Shown here: positions 10,042 through 20,192 of the stretch, piece by piece
Layout of the letters: every line of letters begins with the position of its first letter
Numbering within the stretch: the first letter of the stretch is position 1
NCBI GenBank assembly: GCA_027488335.1
Contig: JAIYBU010000201.1
Coordinates: 1-64,000 of the forward strand
Length of the DNA stretch: 64,000 bases
Reading direction: 5' to 3'
Source of the DNA: Cytophagaceae bacterium
Lineage (GTDB): Bacteria; Bacteroidota; Bacteroidia; Cytophagales; Spirosomataceae
The notes under the pieces: generated by a model
What the model was told of the DNA's origin: nothing
The model's input: the letters and a program-made list of their open reading frames with translations, nothing else
Databases searched by the model: none
Program-made: the position numbers and the translations under genes

Positions 10042-11712
10042 TTATTTCAAAAACAAGTTTTGAACCGCACTTTTACGCTTCAAGAAAACAAATCCGTTTT
10101 CTTCTTTAATCAATTCTAAATTTGGATGCTTTCGGTATTCTTCGTAGCGGTCAAACTTTGTTACAAAAAACACAGGTTTATCAACTTTTCCATTCAAAAG
10201 CCAATCTTCGTAAGCCTCGCCTTTCTCGGCTGAAACCTTTGAAACAGGTTTTTGAAAATAAAACAAATGGGCGTAACTTTTGAAACCCAGCACATGAATA
10301 TACACGTCTTTCCCACGTTTCGACTCGTAGAAATCAATTGCAGCTCCTTGTGTATAGCGTTCGATTTTTGGTACGACAATCGCTCCGAACAAAAACAAGC
10401 AAACCGCCGTAGCCAATGAAAGTGTATAAATAAAAGCTTTCTTGCTTTGTTTGCGTAGAAAAACTACGGTAAAAACAATGACAGCAAAATAAACAATGCC
10501 AATAAACATTTCGTAGATGTGCCAATCAACCATCGCTTCGAGGTTTTTTACTGCAAAAGGGTCTTTTATGTAAGGAATTATCGCCTGCGTGTGCATTCCG
10601 ACGAAAGGCACGGCCGCTAAAACCAAAGATAAAATAAAGCCAATCGAAAGAAGTCCAACATTCACCCATTTGTTCCAAGTAGCACGCTCATTGAGCCAAT
10701 CATAAAGGAATTTTGCCGCCAAAAACGACACAGGAAAGTAAGCCATCGATGAATAATGCACAATCTTGGTCGTGACGATGCTAAACAAAATCATGACTAC
10801 CCAAAAAGTGGTTTTCATCCACGGCACAAAAGTGGTCAATTCGGTTAAAGCATTGTCAATTTTTGCATGATTGTAGGTAAAAGCTCGAATTGCAAAAATT
10901 GAAATCGGGAAACAGCCAATCAGCACGACCACAAAATGATAGTAAAACGGTTGCCCATGACCCGCATCAGGCGTACTGAAAAGTCGGATTTGGTAAGTAA
11001 TAAATTCGTTGATAAACCAAAAACCATTATTGACCAATTCATTAGCAAACCAAATCGAGGCTACAAGTACACAACTTATTCCAAAAATTAGCATTTCTTT
11101 CCATTTTATAGACTGCTTGAATTTGGTAGAAACCATGTAAAAAAACACTGTTAAGCCCCAAATAAGCCCTCCAACGGGGCCTTTTGTAAGAATTGCCAGT
11201 CCGATAAACACTCCAGCCAAAAGTGTATTTGGCATAGATTTCTTTGGCTCAATTTTTGTTCTAAAAAAGAAGTAAATGCCTAAGAAAATAAAGAGATTAA
11301 AAGTAGGGTCAATGATACCCGATTTGAAGTAAAGGTGTGGCGTAAAAGCCCCCAAGTACATCAAAGCCCAAATAAATCCGAATGTATTGTCTCGAAGTTT
11401 TTTACCAATTAAAAACAATGTCAACAAGGTAAGAACGCCGATGCAAGCATTTGGAAAACGTGCCGCAAACTCATTGATGCCAAAAAGGTGCATTGACGCC
11501 GCCTGCATCCAAAAAAACAGCGGCGGTTTTTCCCAAAATGGCTTAAAATCAATTTGTACACGACTATAATTACCTGTAAGAATCATTTCTCGGGCCGACT
11601 CGGCAAAGTTTATTTCATCCCAATCAAAGAGATGAACTCCCCCCAGAAATGGAAAATAAAAACAGGTACCTAAAAGAATAATATAAAGTATTTGAGAAGA
11701 TGTTTTGGTCAT
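10042..11712 (-). CDS. ArnT/PMT-like (GT39/GT83) membrane glycosyltransferase
   Basis: N-term LFDWDEINFAESAREMILTGNY...FWEKPPLFFWMQ, many TM segments. Confidence 0.88.
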   Translation of the reverse strand: MTKTSSQILYIILLGTCFYFPFLGGVHLFDWDEINFAESAREMILTGNYSRVQIDFKPFWEKPPLFFWMQAASMHLFGINEFAARFPNACIGVLTLLTLFLIGKKLRDNTFGFIWALMYLGAFTPHLYFKSGIIDPTFNLFIFLGIYFFFRTKIEPKKSMPNTLLAGVFIGLAILTKGPVGGLIWGLTVFFYMVSTKFKQSIKWKEMLIFGISCVLVASIWFANELVNNGFWFINEFITYQIRLFSTPDAGHGQPFYYHFVVVLIGCFPISIFAIRAFTYNHAKIDNALTELTTFVPWMKTTFWVVMILFSIVTTKIVHYSSMAYFPVSFLAAKFLYDWLNERATWNKWVNVGLLSIGFILSLVLAAVPFVGMHTQAIIPYIKDPFAVKNLEAMVDWHIYEMFIGIVYFAVIVFTVVFLRKQSKKAFIYTLSLATAVCLFLFGAIVVPKIERYTQGAAIDFYESKRGKDVYIHVLGFKSYAHLFYFQKPVSKVSAEKGEAYEDWLLNGKVDKPVFFVTKFDRYEEYRKHPNLELIKEENGFVFLKRKSAVQNLFLK

Positions 11713-11939
11713 TACTTATCATTAAAATTAAAAAAACAGAAAGCTTTCGGATAAAAATTATTGTATCCAAGAAAGATAGAACTTATGTGATGTATCCTAA
11801 AACTACGTTGTTAGATTCTTGATTTATAATTTAATACTTTTATCAATCAATAAAATAAGTTTAAATTTTAGTGGAAAATAAAAGCAAATATCGTAATTTG
11901 TACTAAAAAAAAGTTTTATAGGAAATATTAAAATCAAAA

Positions 11940-12734
11940 TTGCACAGAGAAATAGAAAATATTTTAAGAAAACTCTACGAAACACTTGAGCGTTTTTATC
12001 CTGAAGATGTAAAGATAGATGATAAAAAGTATCTTGAAAAATCAGGTCTTATTAACTTGCTAAATAATCGGCAAGGAAACTTGACTCTTTTAATAGACGT
12101 AAAACAACTTAGGGTGGTTCAAGTAAGTGGGAGTGTGCAGAAATACACAGGATACAAACCTGCTGAATTTGGCGGCAATAATGATAAAGCATTGATAAAA
12201 TTCATGTCAATGTTTGCCCCAGAGCATCGGTCATTTATTGGAAATTTTGTTACTTGGATTTTGAACATTGAGAAAACTGTACCGATTAAATACAAATCTC
12301 GACAGTTTATTAATGCTTGGGGAATGAAATTATTGAATAAAAATGGTCGTAGCATGCGTTGGCATATGAATATTATTCCGATTGAATTTAATGTTCAGAA
12401 AAATCCTACATTAGTAATGATGTCGATTCAGGAAATTACTCACCTCGTTAAAGGCGATGATTATTGTATCAGAGGGGTATTTGGTAAAAAAAATAAAAAA
12501 ACGTTTGTTTTTTATTCAAACGAAGAGCGAACGATTGATAATGAAATAGTCTCGGAGCGAGAGCGAGAGGTATTGCAGTATATCTCGCAAGGCTTAGAAA
12601 CAAAACTAATAGCAGATGAGATGAAAATTAGCTCCAATACAGTTGACAATCATCGTAGGAATATGCTTGCCCGTACGGGTATGAGAGATACCACTGCTCT
12701 TATTCAATTATGCCGAATGGTGGGCATTATTTGA
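11940..12734 (+). CDS. PAS-like sensor domain + LuxR-type HTH transcriptional regulator
   Basis: C-term SEREREVLQYISQGLETKLIADEMKISSNTVDNHRRNMLARTG is a LuxR HTH; start codon as given is TTG with an in-frame TAG just upstream. Confidence 0.85.
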   Translation: MHREIENILRKLYETLERFYPEDVKIDDKKYLEKSGLINLLNNRQGNLTLLIDVKQLRVVQVSGSVQKYTGYKPAEFGGNNDKALIKFMSMFAPEHRSFIGNFVTWILNIEKTVPIKYKSRQFINAWGMKLLNKNGRSMRWHMNIIPIEFNVQKNPTLVMMSIQEITHLVKGDDYCIRGVFGKKNKKTFVFYSNEERTIDNEIVSEREREVLQYISQGLETKLIADEMKISSNTVDNHRRNMLARTGMRDTTALIQLCRMVGII

Positions 12735-13360
12735 GAATAGAAAATGTAGATTCAGAATAAAAAAAGTTGTCTTTATTAAGATAAAAAATTAAAAACGAAT
12801 TAATTTGTATTTTCTTGTAAATAAATACAAATGTAAATCCTTGATTATAAGTGTGTTGTGTTTTGTGATAATGGATATAGTCATATTGACTATTGCCATA
12901 TCGACAAATTTTGGAGAAATCGCACACTAAACTAAGAAATTCACTTTTTTAGTCACAGCAAAAGTTGTTTTGGGTTCATCGGGGGACATTTTATGCCCCC
13001 TTTGCCTTTTCTAACGATTTTAAGTACTTATAGGAAATATAACTGAGTATGAGTATTTGATGAAACGCTTCGCAATATTAAAGAAAAGCAATTCCTGATT
13101 TTCTTTTCCTCAACTCCTTAAACATATATATTCTAAAAAAGGACGCATTGATTTTACTCTGTGCGTCTTTTTGTTTTTTACTTACTGCTAATTAAGTTTA
13201 ATTTGAGCGTGTTATACATTAAATGAAAGCCACCAAACTTCTGAGAGCTTGATGGCGAAAAAATAACTTGTGTGGACTTATAGTGCTGCAAAATTCGGGA
13301 TACTTTTTGGAAATAAAAATTGACCTATATCAATAAATTTAAATAAATATCTTTTGATGC

Positions 13361-13948
13361 TTATCGTTCTGCTCTTTTTGAGCGGACTCGACTCAGTGTT
13401 TCAGGACGAATATTAAGGTAGGAAGCAATGTATTTTTGCGGCACACGATTAACAAGCGAAGGAAATGTTTCTTCAAACCAAGCCAGTTTCTCTTCGGAGC
13501 TGCGGTATCTAATCAGAAGTAAAAATTTTTCGTATTCAGTTAAAGTTTGCTCTGTTACAAGCCTTCCGACACGCTCCATCTGTGGTACTTTTTCATAAAT
13601 AGTCTGTAAATCGAGTTTTGTTATATAGAGAAGTTTTACTTTTTCGATAGCTTTTATACCCATTTCGGTAGGTATCTGATTAATAAAACTAACGGTAGAA
13701 TATACAAAACTTCCCTCGGGCATCAGCCAATGGGTGTTTGTTTGGTCTTCTTCTTGATACGAAAAAGTTTGCAAAACACCTTCTTCTACAAAGTAAAGCT
13801 TGTCATTTATTTCGCCAATGTTTAAAATAATCGTGTATTTGTCATAAGAAACACGTTTGAAATATTGGCTTAATACGTACAAGTCCACTTCTGAAAATGA
13901 AGTAAATTGTTGTAAGCCCAAAAGCATTGGGTGGTCTAAATTCAGCAT
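13361..13948 (-). CDS. Crp/Fnr-family transcriptional regulator
   Basis: cNMP-binding-like fold (LYFVEEGVLQTFSYQEEDQTNTHWLMPEGSFV) and HTH (VPQKYIASYLNIRPETLSRVR); track start 13996, likely start MLNLDHPMLL at 13948. Confidence 0.85.
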   Translation of the reverse strand: MLNLDHPMLLGLQQFTSFSEVDLYVLSQYFKRVSYDKYTIILNIGEINDKLYFVEEGVLQTFSYQEEDQTNTHWLMPEGSFVYSTVSFINQIPTEMGIKAIEKVKLLYITKLDLQTIYEKVPQMERVGRLVTEQTLTEYEKFLLLIRYRSSEEKLAWFEETFPSLVNRVPQKYIASYLNIRPETLSRVRSKRAER

Positions 13949-13994
13949 AGTTGTTCTTTCTTTTGTATTATTTCTCAGCAATGCAAATAAAAGC

Positions 13995-14044
13995 AATAGC
14001 CCCTTATTTTCAAAATAAAATTATCTTGAAAATAAGGGGCTATT
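13995..14044 (-). terminator. 19-bp perfect inverted repeat, terminator-like
   Basis: AATAGCCCCTTATTTTCAA (13995-14013) and TTGAAAATAAGGGGCTATT (14026-14044), 12-nt spacer, between E1 gene and Crp/Fnr start. Confidence 0.6.
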
Positions 14045-14196
14045 AGTAGCTTTTAGGAATATCTTAAGTAGTAACCGAGTATTTAGTAAACCGCTTAGTA
14101 ATAACGATTTTCAAATTGGTCACAGAATGGAGTCTAAGTAAATGACTTGAAAAGTATCAAAGAAAATCAAATACTGGTTTTCTTTGGCTCAACTTC

Positions 14197-16611
14197 CTAA
14201 TATAATTTCGGGAATAAAGCAGGCTTCGCTTCATGCATTATTTCGTAGGCTGCATCAAAAATAGTTTCAGCATTTGGTTTCGAAAAATAATCACCATCAG
14301 AAGCATACGCAGGGCGGTGTGCTTGGGCTGCAATCGCTTTTGGAGCAGCATCCAGCCAACGATAAGCATTTTGCTTGTCAATCACTTCTTGCATCATATA
14401 GGCTGACGCTCCACCTGGGACGTCTTCATCTGCAAAAACAACTCGGTTAGTTTTCTTGATTGATTCTACAATTTTGTGATTAATATCAAAAGGTAACAAA
14501 GATTGCACATCAATGATTTCGGCACTAATGCCAATTTCTTCTAACTGAGCGGCTGCTTCCATTACAATTCTGCACATTGAGCCGTAGGTCACAATCGTGA
14601 GGTCAGTGCCTTCCTTGAGGGTTTCAGGTATGCCCAGCGGTACGCAAACATTAGTAAGGTTAGTTGGTAGCTTTTCTTTGATTCGGTAGCCGTTTAAGCA
14701 CTCAATAATCAGAGCGGGGTCATCTCCTTTCAGAATTGTATTATAGAAACCTGCCGCCTGCACAAAGTTTCGAGGAACTAAAACGTGCATACCACGCAAA
14801 GCTCCCAGCATGGCCGACATCGGTGAACCTGAGTGCCAAATACCTTCTAAACGATGTCCACGCGTACGAACAATGAGTGGAGCAGCTTGCTGACCAACAG
14901 TTCGATAACGGAGTGAAGCTAAATCATCGGTGAGGGTTGGTAAAGCATAATAGATATAATCGAAATATTGTATCTCAACGATTGGACGAAGCCCACGCAT
15001 GGCAGCTCCAATTCCTTGCCCAATGATGGTGGTTTCTCTGATTCCCGTATCGGTTACTCGGTTTTCTCCGTGTTTTTCTTGTAAACCTGCAAAGCCCTGA
15101 TTTACATCACCGATTTTGCCTACATCTTCGCCTAATGCAAATACTCTTGGGTCGGTTTCCAGTAAATTATCAAAGAAAGTATTGATTATTTCACGCCCAT
15201 CAACGAGTGGACTATCTTCATGATAGATAGGAGCGATACCCTGAACATTCATGGGTGAAGTTGGATATTCACTCAATAAATGAGAGTTGAATCGTTTATA
15301 GTTTTCGGGAGCAACATCGCTTAGCCATTTTATTAATTCTTTTTTGGCGACTGTATCTTCAAAACGTGTGGCTCTAATGGCCTTTTTTACTGCCGAAATT
15401 ACATCACGTCTAACGGGGTTTTCGGTTTTTTCGAGCGTTTCTCTAATTACCGAAATAGCTTTTGTATTTTTACTTTCAGAACTTAGTTTTTTCAGAAGGG
15501 CGGTTGCTGAATCAAACTCAGGCTTTAGCGACTCCCTAAAGGCAGTCCAAGCGGCATTGCGAGATTTTTTTGCAACTTCTTTGGCTTGTATTTCTATTTC
15601 ATCGAGTTCGTCTTGTGTGGCATATCCATTTTCAAGAATCCACTTCTTGAAATGTACGTTACAGTCAAATTCATGCTCAAATTGTAGTCTTTCTTTTGAT
15701 TTATAACGTTCGTGTGAACCCGAAGTTGAGTGTCCTTGGGGCTGAGTTACTTCAATGACGTGTACCAGCACAGGTACGTGTTGGTCACGGGCATACAGAG
15801 CGGCACGTTGATAAGCCTCAATGAGTTCGACATAGTTCCATGCACGAGCCACGATAATTTCGAGCCCGTTAGAACCCTCTTTTCGCTGAAAACCTGCCAG
15901 TGCTTCCGAAATACTCGATTTAGTGGTTTGGTATTTTATTGGCACCGAAATTCCGTAGCCATCGTCCCAAACCGAAAATATAATAGGAATCTGTAAAACA
16001 CCTGCCGCATTGATTGCTTCAAAAAACATTCCTTGCGAAGTAGAAGCATCGCCGATTGTGGCAAAGCAAACTTCATTTCCATGCTTTGAGAATTTTGTAA
16101 GGTGCTGTAGGTCAGTATTTTCTCTAAATAATTTTGAGGCATAAGCCAAACCAATGGCACGAGGCATTTGCCCTGCCGTAGAAGATACATCACAGATTGT
16201 GTTGTACATTTCGGTTTGGTCGAGCCATTCACCCTTATCATCTACCAACTTATTTCCGTAGTGGGCATTCATTGAGCGTCCACCCGTAAATGGGTCGTGA
16301 GCTACATCAGTGTGGGCGTATAATTGTGCAAAAAATTGTTGCCAAGTGAGACCACCCACAGCTGCTAAGAAAGTTTGGTCACGGTAATAACCTGAGCGGA
16401 AATCGCCTTTACGAAAGACTTTCGACATCGCTACTTGAGCCAGCTCTTTTCCATCGCCAAAAACCCCAAATTTTGCTCTACCTCTAAAAACATCCTGTCG
16501 GCCGATATAGCTTACTTCTCGGCTTTCGCAAGCTACCCGATAATCGTTGAGTACTTCTTCTTTACTTAAAAGAACATCAGTCGAGGTAATTGAGGCAAGT
16601 AGGTCAGTCAT
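14197..16611 (-). CDS. alpha-ketoacid dehydrogenase E1, fused alpha+beta subunits
   Basis: TPP motif region CFATIGDASTSQGMFFEAINAAG...; second half GEDVGKIGDVNQGFAGLQEKHGENRVTDTGIRE (beta subunit). Confidence 0.93.
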   Translation of the reverse strand: MTDLLASITSTDVLLSKEEVLNDYRVACESREVSYIGRQDVFRGRAKFGVFGDGKELAQVAMSKVFRKGDFRSGYYRDQTFLAAVGGLTWQQFFAQLYAHTDVAHDPFTGGRSMNAHYGNKLVDDKGEWLDQTEMYNTICDVSSTAGQMPRAIGLAYASKLFRENTDLQHLTKFSKHGNEVCFATIGDASTSQGMFFEAINAAGVLQIPIIFSVWDDGYGISVPIKYQTTKSSISEALAGFQRKEGSNGLEIIVARAWNYVELIEAYQRAALYARDQHVPVLVHVIEVTQPQGHSTSGSHERYKSKERLQFEHEFDCNVHFKKWILENGYATQDELDEIEIQAKEVAKKSRNAAWTAFRESLKPEFDSATALLKKLSSESKNTKAISVIRETLEKTENPVRRDVISAVKKAIRATRFEDTVAKKELIKWLSDVAPENYKRFNSHLLSEYPTSPMNVQGIAPIYHEDSPLVDGREIINTFFDNLLETDPRVFALGEDVGKIGDVNQGFAGLQEKHGENRVTDTGIRETTIIGQGIGAAMRGLRPIVEIQYFDYIYYALPTLTDDLASLRYRTVGQQAAPLIVRTRGHRLEGIWHSGSPMSAMLGALRGMHVLVPRNFVQAAGFYNTILKGDDPALIIECLNGYRIKEKLPTNLTNVCVPLGIPETLKEGTDLTIVTYGSMCRIVMEAAAQLEEIGISAEIIDVQSLLPFDINHKIVESIKKTNRVVFADEDVPGGASAYMMQEVIDKQNAYRWLDAAPKAIAAQAHRPAYASDGDYFSKPNAETIFDAAYEIMHEAKPALFPKLY

Positions 16612-16884
16612 AAGATGAAATGTAGAGCGAATAAACGCTACTGGCTAAAGAGACCAATTTATGGTTCGAGTTTTTAATAATATTGAAAATAGTTAGTGTA
16701 ACAACTAATTTCAACGTAAAGTTAGAAAAAAATATTTCATTTTTCAAAATATTGAGAAGTGGCACGATTTTGTTAATAGATTGTTAAAAATTTGGTATGT
16801 ATATTTATAATGATGTTTATTTGTAGTAACAATATGCTTTGCTAATAACAAAATCTTTTTTAAATCTTAAAATCAATTAATTCA

Positions 16885-17310
16885 ATGAAAAAATTATTTC
16901 TAACTATTGCAGTAGTATTTGCTTTCGTAGCAGCTTCAAACGCACAAGGAGTATTGAAATTCAATAAAGAAGTGCACGATTTCGGTAAATTATCGGAAGG
17001 TCCATTGGCAACTTACAACTTTGAAGTAACCAATACTGGTACAGCTCCAGTGGTTATCTCAAATGCTCAAGCTTCTTGCGGATGTACAACTCCTGAGTTT
17101 TCGAAAGATGCTATCATGCCAGGTGGTAAGAGCGTAATCAAAGTTGGATACAATACTTCAGGACGTCCAGGTGCTTTTACAAAAACTATCACTGTTATGA
17201 GCAACGCGGAGAACTCGTCGGTTATCTTAACTATCAAAGGTGAAGTAACTTCTGCTCCTGCCCCAGCAGCAGCTCCTGCGGCAGCACCAAATGCGAAGAA
17301 AAAATCATAA
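16885..17310 (+). CDS. DUF1573 domain secreted protein
   Basis: Signal peptide; FNKEVHDFGKLSEG...FEVTNTGTAPVVISNAQASCGCTTPEF. Confidence 0.9.
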   Translation: MKKLFLTIAVVFAFVAASNAQGVLKFNKEVHDFGKLSEGPLATYNFEVTNTGTAPVVISNAQASCGCTTPEFSKDAIMPGGKSVIKVGYNTSGRPGAFTKTITVMSNAENSSVILTIKGEVTSAPAPAAAPAAAPNAKKKS

Positions 17311-17333
17311 TCTGAAAAGATTAACTTTCATAT

Positions 17334-17365
17334 AAGAGCCTCTCGCAGAACTGCGAGAGGCTCTT
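17334..17365. terminator. Rho-independent terminator
   Basis: AAGAGCCTCTCGCAG-AA-CTGCGAGAGGCTCTT then TGTTTTT. Confidence 0.9.
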
Positions 17366-17415
17366 TGTTTTTAGAAGAATTAGCCCGAAAATATTGAATA
17401 TAAATACCAAATTTT

Positions 17416-17423
17416 TATATTTG
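17416..17423 (+). promoter_or_regulatory. Candidate Bacteroidota -7 element TATATTTG with TTG at 17394-17396 (19-nt spacing)
   Basis: TAnnTTTG consensus 43 bp upstream of the ATP-grasp start. Confidence 0.5.
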
Positions 17424-17465
17424 AGTATTGTATAAAGTAAATCATCAACAATTTCCCTTGAACCT

Positions 17466-18671
17466 ATGAATTTCCTTTGTATCTGTACGTATTTTAAAGG
17501 TGTCGATTTTCTGAAATCTTGTAAGGCTGAAGGCAATAATGTGTATTTGCTTACCAACCAAAAACTACAAGATAAGGCATGGCCTCGTGAGTCAATCGAC
17601 GAAATTTTCTATTTAGATAATGTTGAAAATACCTTCGACACCTATCAAAAAATATTGGTTGGTTTGGCAGCCTTGATGCAAAGCAAAAAAATTGATAGAG
17701 TAGTGGCACTCGATGACTTTGATGTCGAAAAAGCGGCTTTAGTACGTGAGCATTTTCGTATTCCAGGAATGGGACAAACAACGGCACGTTATTTCAGAGA
17801 TAAACTTGCTATGCGTGTGCAAGCACAAGATGCTGGCATAGCCGTTCCGCCATTCAGCACACTTTTTCATGACATTGATATTACTGAATATTTGCAACGC
17901 ACCTCACCACCATGGGTGATTAAACCTCGTTCAGAAGCATCGGCAGCAGGAATAAAAAAAGTTCATAGTTTTCAAGAAGCGTGGGATACCGTGCATTCGT
18001 TGGGTGACGAACGCCATAATTTCTTGATAGAGCAATTTAAACCTGGCGATGTCTATCACGTAGATTCGCTTACGCTCAACGGCAAAGTTATTTTTACCAG
18101 ATGCAGCCAATATCTCAATACACCTTTTGAAGTGGCTCATGGTGGCGGAATTTTTCGCTCGGTTACGGTTGAGCATGATTCGGAAGATGATGCCGCACTT
18201 AAGAAAATGAATGAAGAGGTGATGCGTGCATTTGGTATGAAATCGAGTGCTTCGCATACGGAAATGATTAAGTGTTATGAAGATGGGAAATTCTACTTTC
18301 TTGAAACTGCCTCACGCGTAGGAGGTGCCAATTTAGCCGAAATGGTGGATGCTTCTTCTGGAATAAATTTATGGAGAGAATGGGCAAAAATCGAAACTGC
18401 GGTAGCCACTGGTAGAACGTATGAATTACCAACCATCGAAGATTATTATTCGGGAATCGTAATTTCGCTTTCTGCACATGAATATCCAGATTATGCACCT
18501 TTCAATGACCCTGAAATTGTTTGGAAAATGAACGAAGAATATCACGTAGGGCTTATCGTTCGTTCAAAAAGTAGAGCAAAAGTACTCGAACTCATGGAAA
18601 AATACGCCACGATGATTCGAGATTTGGGCTATCATGCTTCTGCTCCCGCTCCCGATAAACCTGTACATTAA
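17466..18671 (+). CDS. ATP-grasp domain carboxylate-amine ligase-like protein
   Basis: PPWVIKPRSEASAAGIKKVHS, FLIEQFKPGDVYHVDSL, FLETASRVGGANLAEM typical of ATP-grasp enzymes. Confidence 0.85.
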   Translation: MNFLCICTYFKGVDFLKSCKAEGNNVYLLTNQKLQDKAWPRESIDEIFYLDNVENTFDTYQKILVGLAALMQSKKIDRVVALDDFDVEKAALVREHFRIPGMGQTTARYFRDKLAMRVQAQDAGIAVPPFSTLFHDIDITEYLQRTSPPWVIKPRSEASAAGIKKVHSFQEAWDTVHSLGDERHNFLIEQFKPGDVYHVDSLTLNGKVIFTRCSQYLNTPFEVAHGGGIFRSVTVEHDSEDDAALKKMNEEVMRAFGMKSSASHTEMIKCYEDGKFYFLETASRVGGANLAEMVDASSGINLWREWAKIETAVATGRTYELPTIEDYYSGIVISLSAHEYPDYAPFNDPEIVWKMNEEYHVGLIVRSKSRAKVLELMEKYATMIRDLGYHASAPAPDKPVH

Positions 18672-18701
18672 TTTACGATAATCATCTTTCAACCAAACCT
18701 A

Positions 18702-20051
18702 ATGAATCAACAAGAAATCATCAGTTATGTAAACAATCATCCATCGGGCAAAGTCAAATTGGCAATTGCTGATATTGATGGGGTTTTACGTGGAAAATAT
18801 ATTAGTAAACAAAAATTTATGTCATTACTTGATGGCGACTTAGGTTTTTGTGATGTAGTTTTTGGCTGGGATATGGCCGATGTTTGCTACGACAACGCCA
18901 GTTTTACGGGTTGGCATTCGGGCTATCCTGATGCCAAAGCAAAGCTGGATTTAAGTACATTTCGCAAAATTCCGTGGGAAAATGATATTCCGTTTTTCTT
19001 AGCCGAATTTATTGAAGAAGCCGCCGAAGTTTGTCCAAGAAATGTACTAAAAAGAGTCATTGAAGATGCTGATAAACAAGGATTTAAACCTTTCTTTTCG
19101 CAAGAATTTGAGTGGTTTAACTTTGAAGAAACGCCTGCCTCTATTCACGAAAAAGGCTTTCAGAATCTGACACCACTCACGCCTGGAATGTTTGGTTATT
19201 CGTTGCTCCGTAGTAGTTTACGCAATGATTTTATGACCAACATTTTCGAACAACTTACCCAATTTGGTATTCCACTCGAGGGGCTACATACTGAAACAGG
19301 TCCAGGTGTTTATGAAGCTGCCATTACGTATTCAGATATTTTATCGGCTGCCGATAGAGCCATTCTGTTCAAAACTTCGGTCAAAGAAATTGCCAATAAG
19401 TTGGGAATTATGGCCACTTTTATGGCAAAAATCAATGAAAATCTCCCAGGTTGTAGCGGTCACGTGCATCAAAGCCTGTGGGATTCGGCCGAAAAAAACA
19501 ATCTTTTTTATGATGAAAACTCTCCCAATCATATTAGCTCATTGATGGAAAGTTATATGGCTGGGCAGTTGCATTGTTTGCCGTATATTTTGCCGATGGT
19601 TGCTCCGACAATTAACAGCTACAAACGTTTGGTAGAAGGTGCTTGGGCCCCTACAACACTTACGTGGGCGGTCGATAACCGAACGGTGGCTTTGCGTGCT
19701 TTGCCTTTGGGTAAAAAATCGTGTCGCCTCGAAACTCGTGTAGTTGGGTCTGATACCAATCCATATTTGGCATTGGCTGCTTGTTTGGCGGCGGGTTTAT
19801 ACGGTATCCGCCATCAGCTTAAACTCAATCAACCTGCCACGGTTGGTAATGGCTACCGTGATATCAGTAATGGAATTTTACCAAGCAATTTACACGAAGC
19901 CACGCAAGCCATGAAAAACTCTGCTATTGCTAAAGAGCTTTTCGGCGAAACTTTCGTGCAGCATTTCACCCAAACCCGTGAGTGGGAATGGCGACAACAC
20001 GCCAAAGTGGTTACTGATTGGGAATTGAAACGTTATTTTGAGATTGTATAA
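18702..20051 (+). CDS. glutamine synthetase family protein (GlnA-like / gamma-glutamyl ligase)
   Basis: FFSQEFEWFNFEETPAS, LHTETGPGVYEAAI, GCSGHVHQSLWD, NSYKRLVEGAWAPTTLTWAVDNRTVALR, ETRVVGSDTNPYLALAACLAAGLYGI. Confidence 0.9.
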   Translation: MNQQEIISYVNNHPSGKVKLAIADIDGVLRGKYISKQKFMSLLDGDLGFCDVVFGWDMADVCYDNASFTGWHSGYPDAKAKLDLSTFRKIPWENDIPFFLAEFIEEAAEVCPRNVLKRVIEDADKQGFKPFFSQEFEWFNFEETPASIHEKGFQNLTPLTPGMFGYSLLRSSLRNDFMTNIFEQLTQFGIPLEGLHTETGPGVYEAAITYSDILSAADRAILFKTSVKEIANKLGIMATFMAKINENLPGCSGHVHQSLWDSAEKNNLFYDENSPNHISSLMESYMAGQLHCLPYILPMVAPTINSYKRLVEGAWAPTTLTWAVDNRTVALRALPLGKKSCRLETRVVGSDTNPYLALAACLAAGLYGIRHQLKLNQPATVGNGYRDISNGILPSNLHEATQAMKNSAIAKELFGETFVQHFTQTREWEWRQHAKVVTDWELKRYFEIV

Positions 20052-20061
20052 AATCAATTAT

Positions 20062-20182
20062 AGAATGTTGAATGATAGAATGAGTGAATATTTAGGCATT
20101 TAGCATTCAGTATTTTATCATAATTATTTAGTCAACAGCATTCATTCTCTCATTCTATCACTCTATCACTCATTCATTCATT
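20062..20182. repeat. GAATGA-type simple/inverted repeat
   Basis: TGATAGAATGAG (20073-20084) and CTCATTCTATCA (20149-20160); left part resembles 2626-2663. Confidence 0.6.
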
Positions 20183-20192
20183 AGTTAATTCT

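Noticed and set aside
12981-13000. GGGGGACATTTTATGCCCCC hairpin as riboswitch
   Set aside because: Too short and without a conserved aptamer; best read as a terminator after the LuxR gene.
20062-20182. Possible CRISPR or tRNA in the intergenic region
   Set aside because: Simple GAATGA-type repeats; no spacer structure and no cloverleaf.
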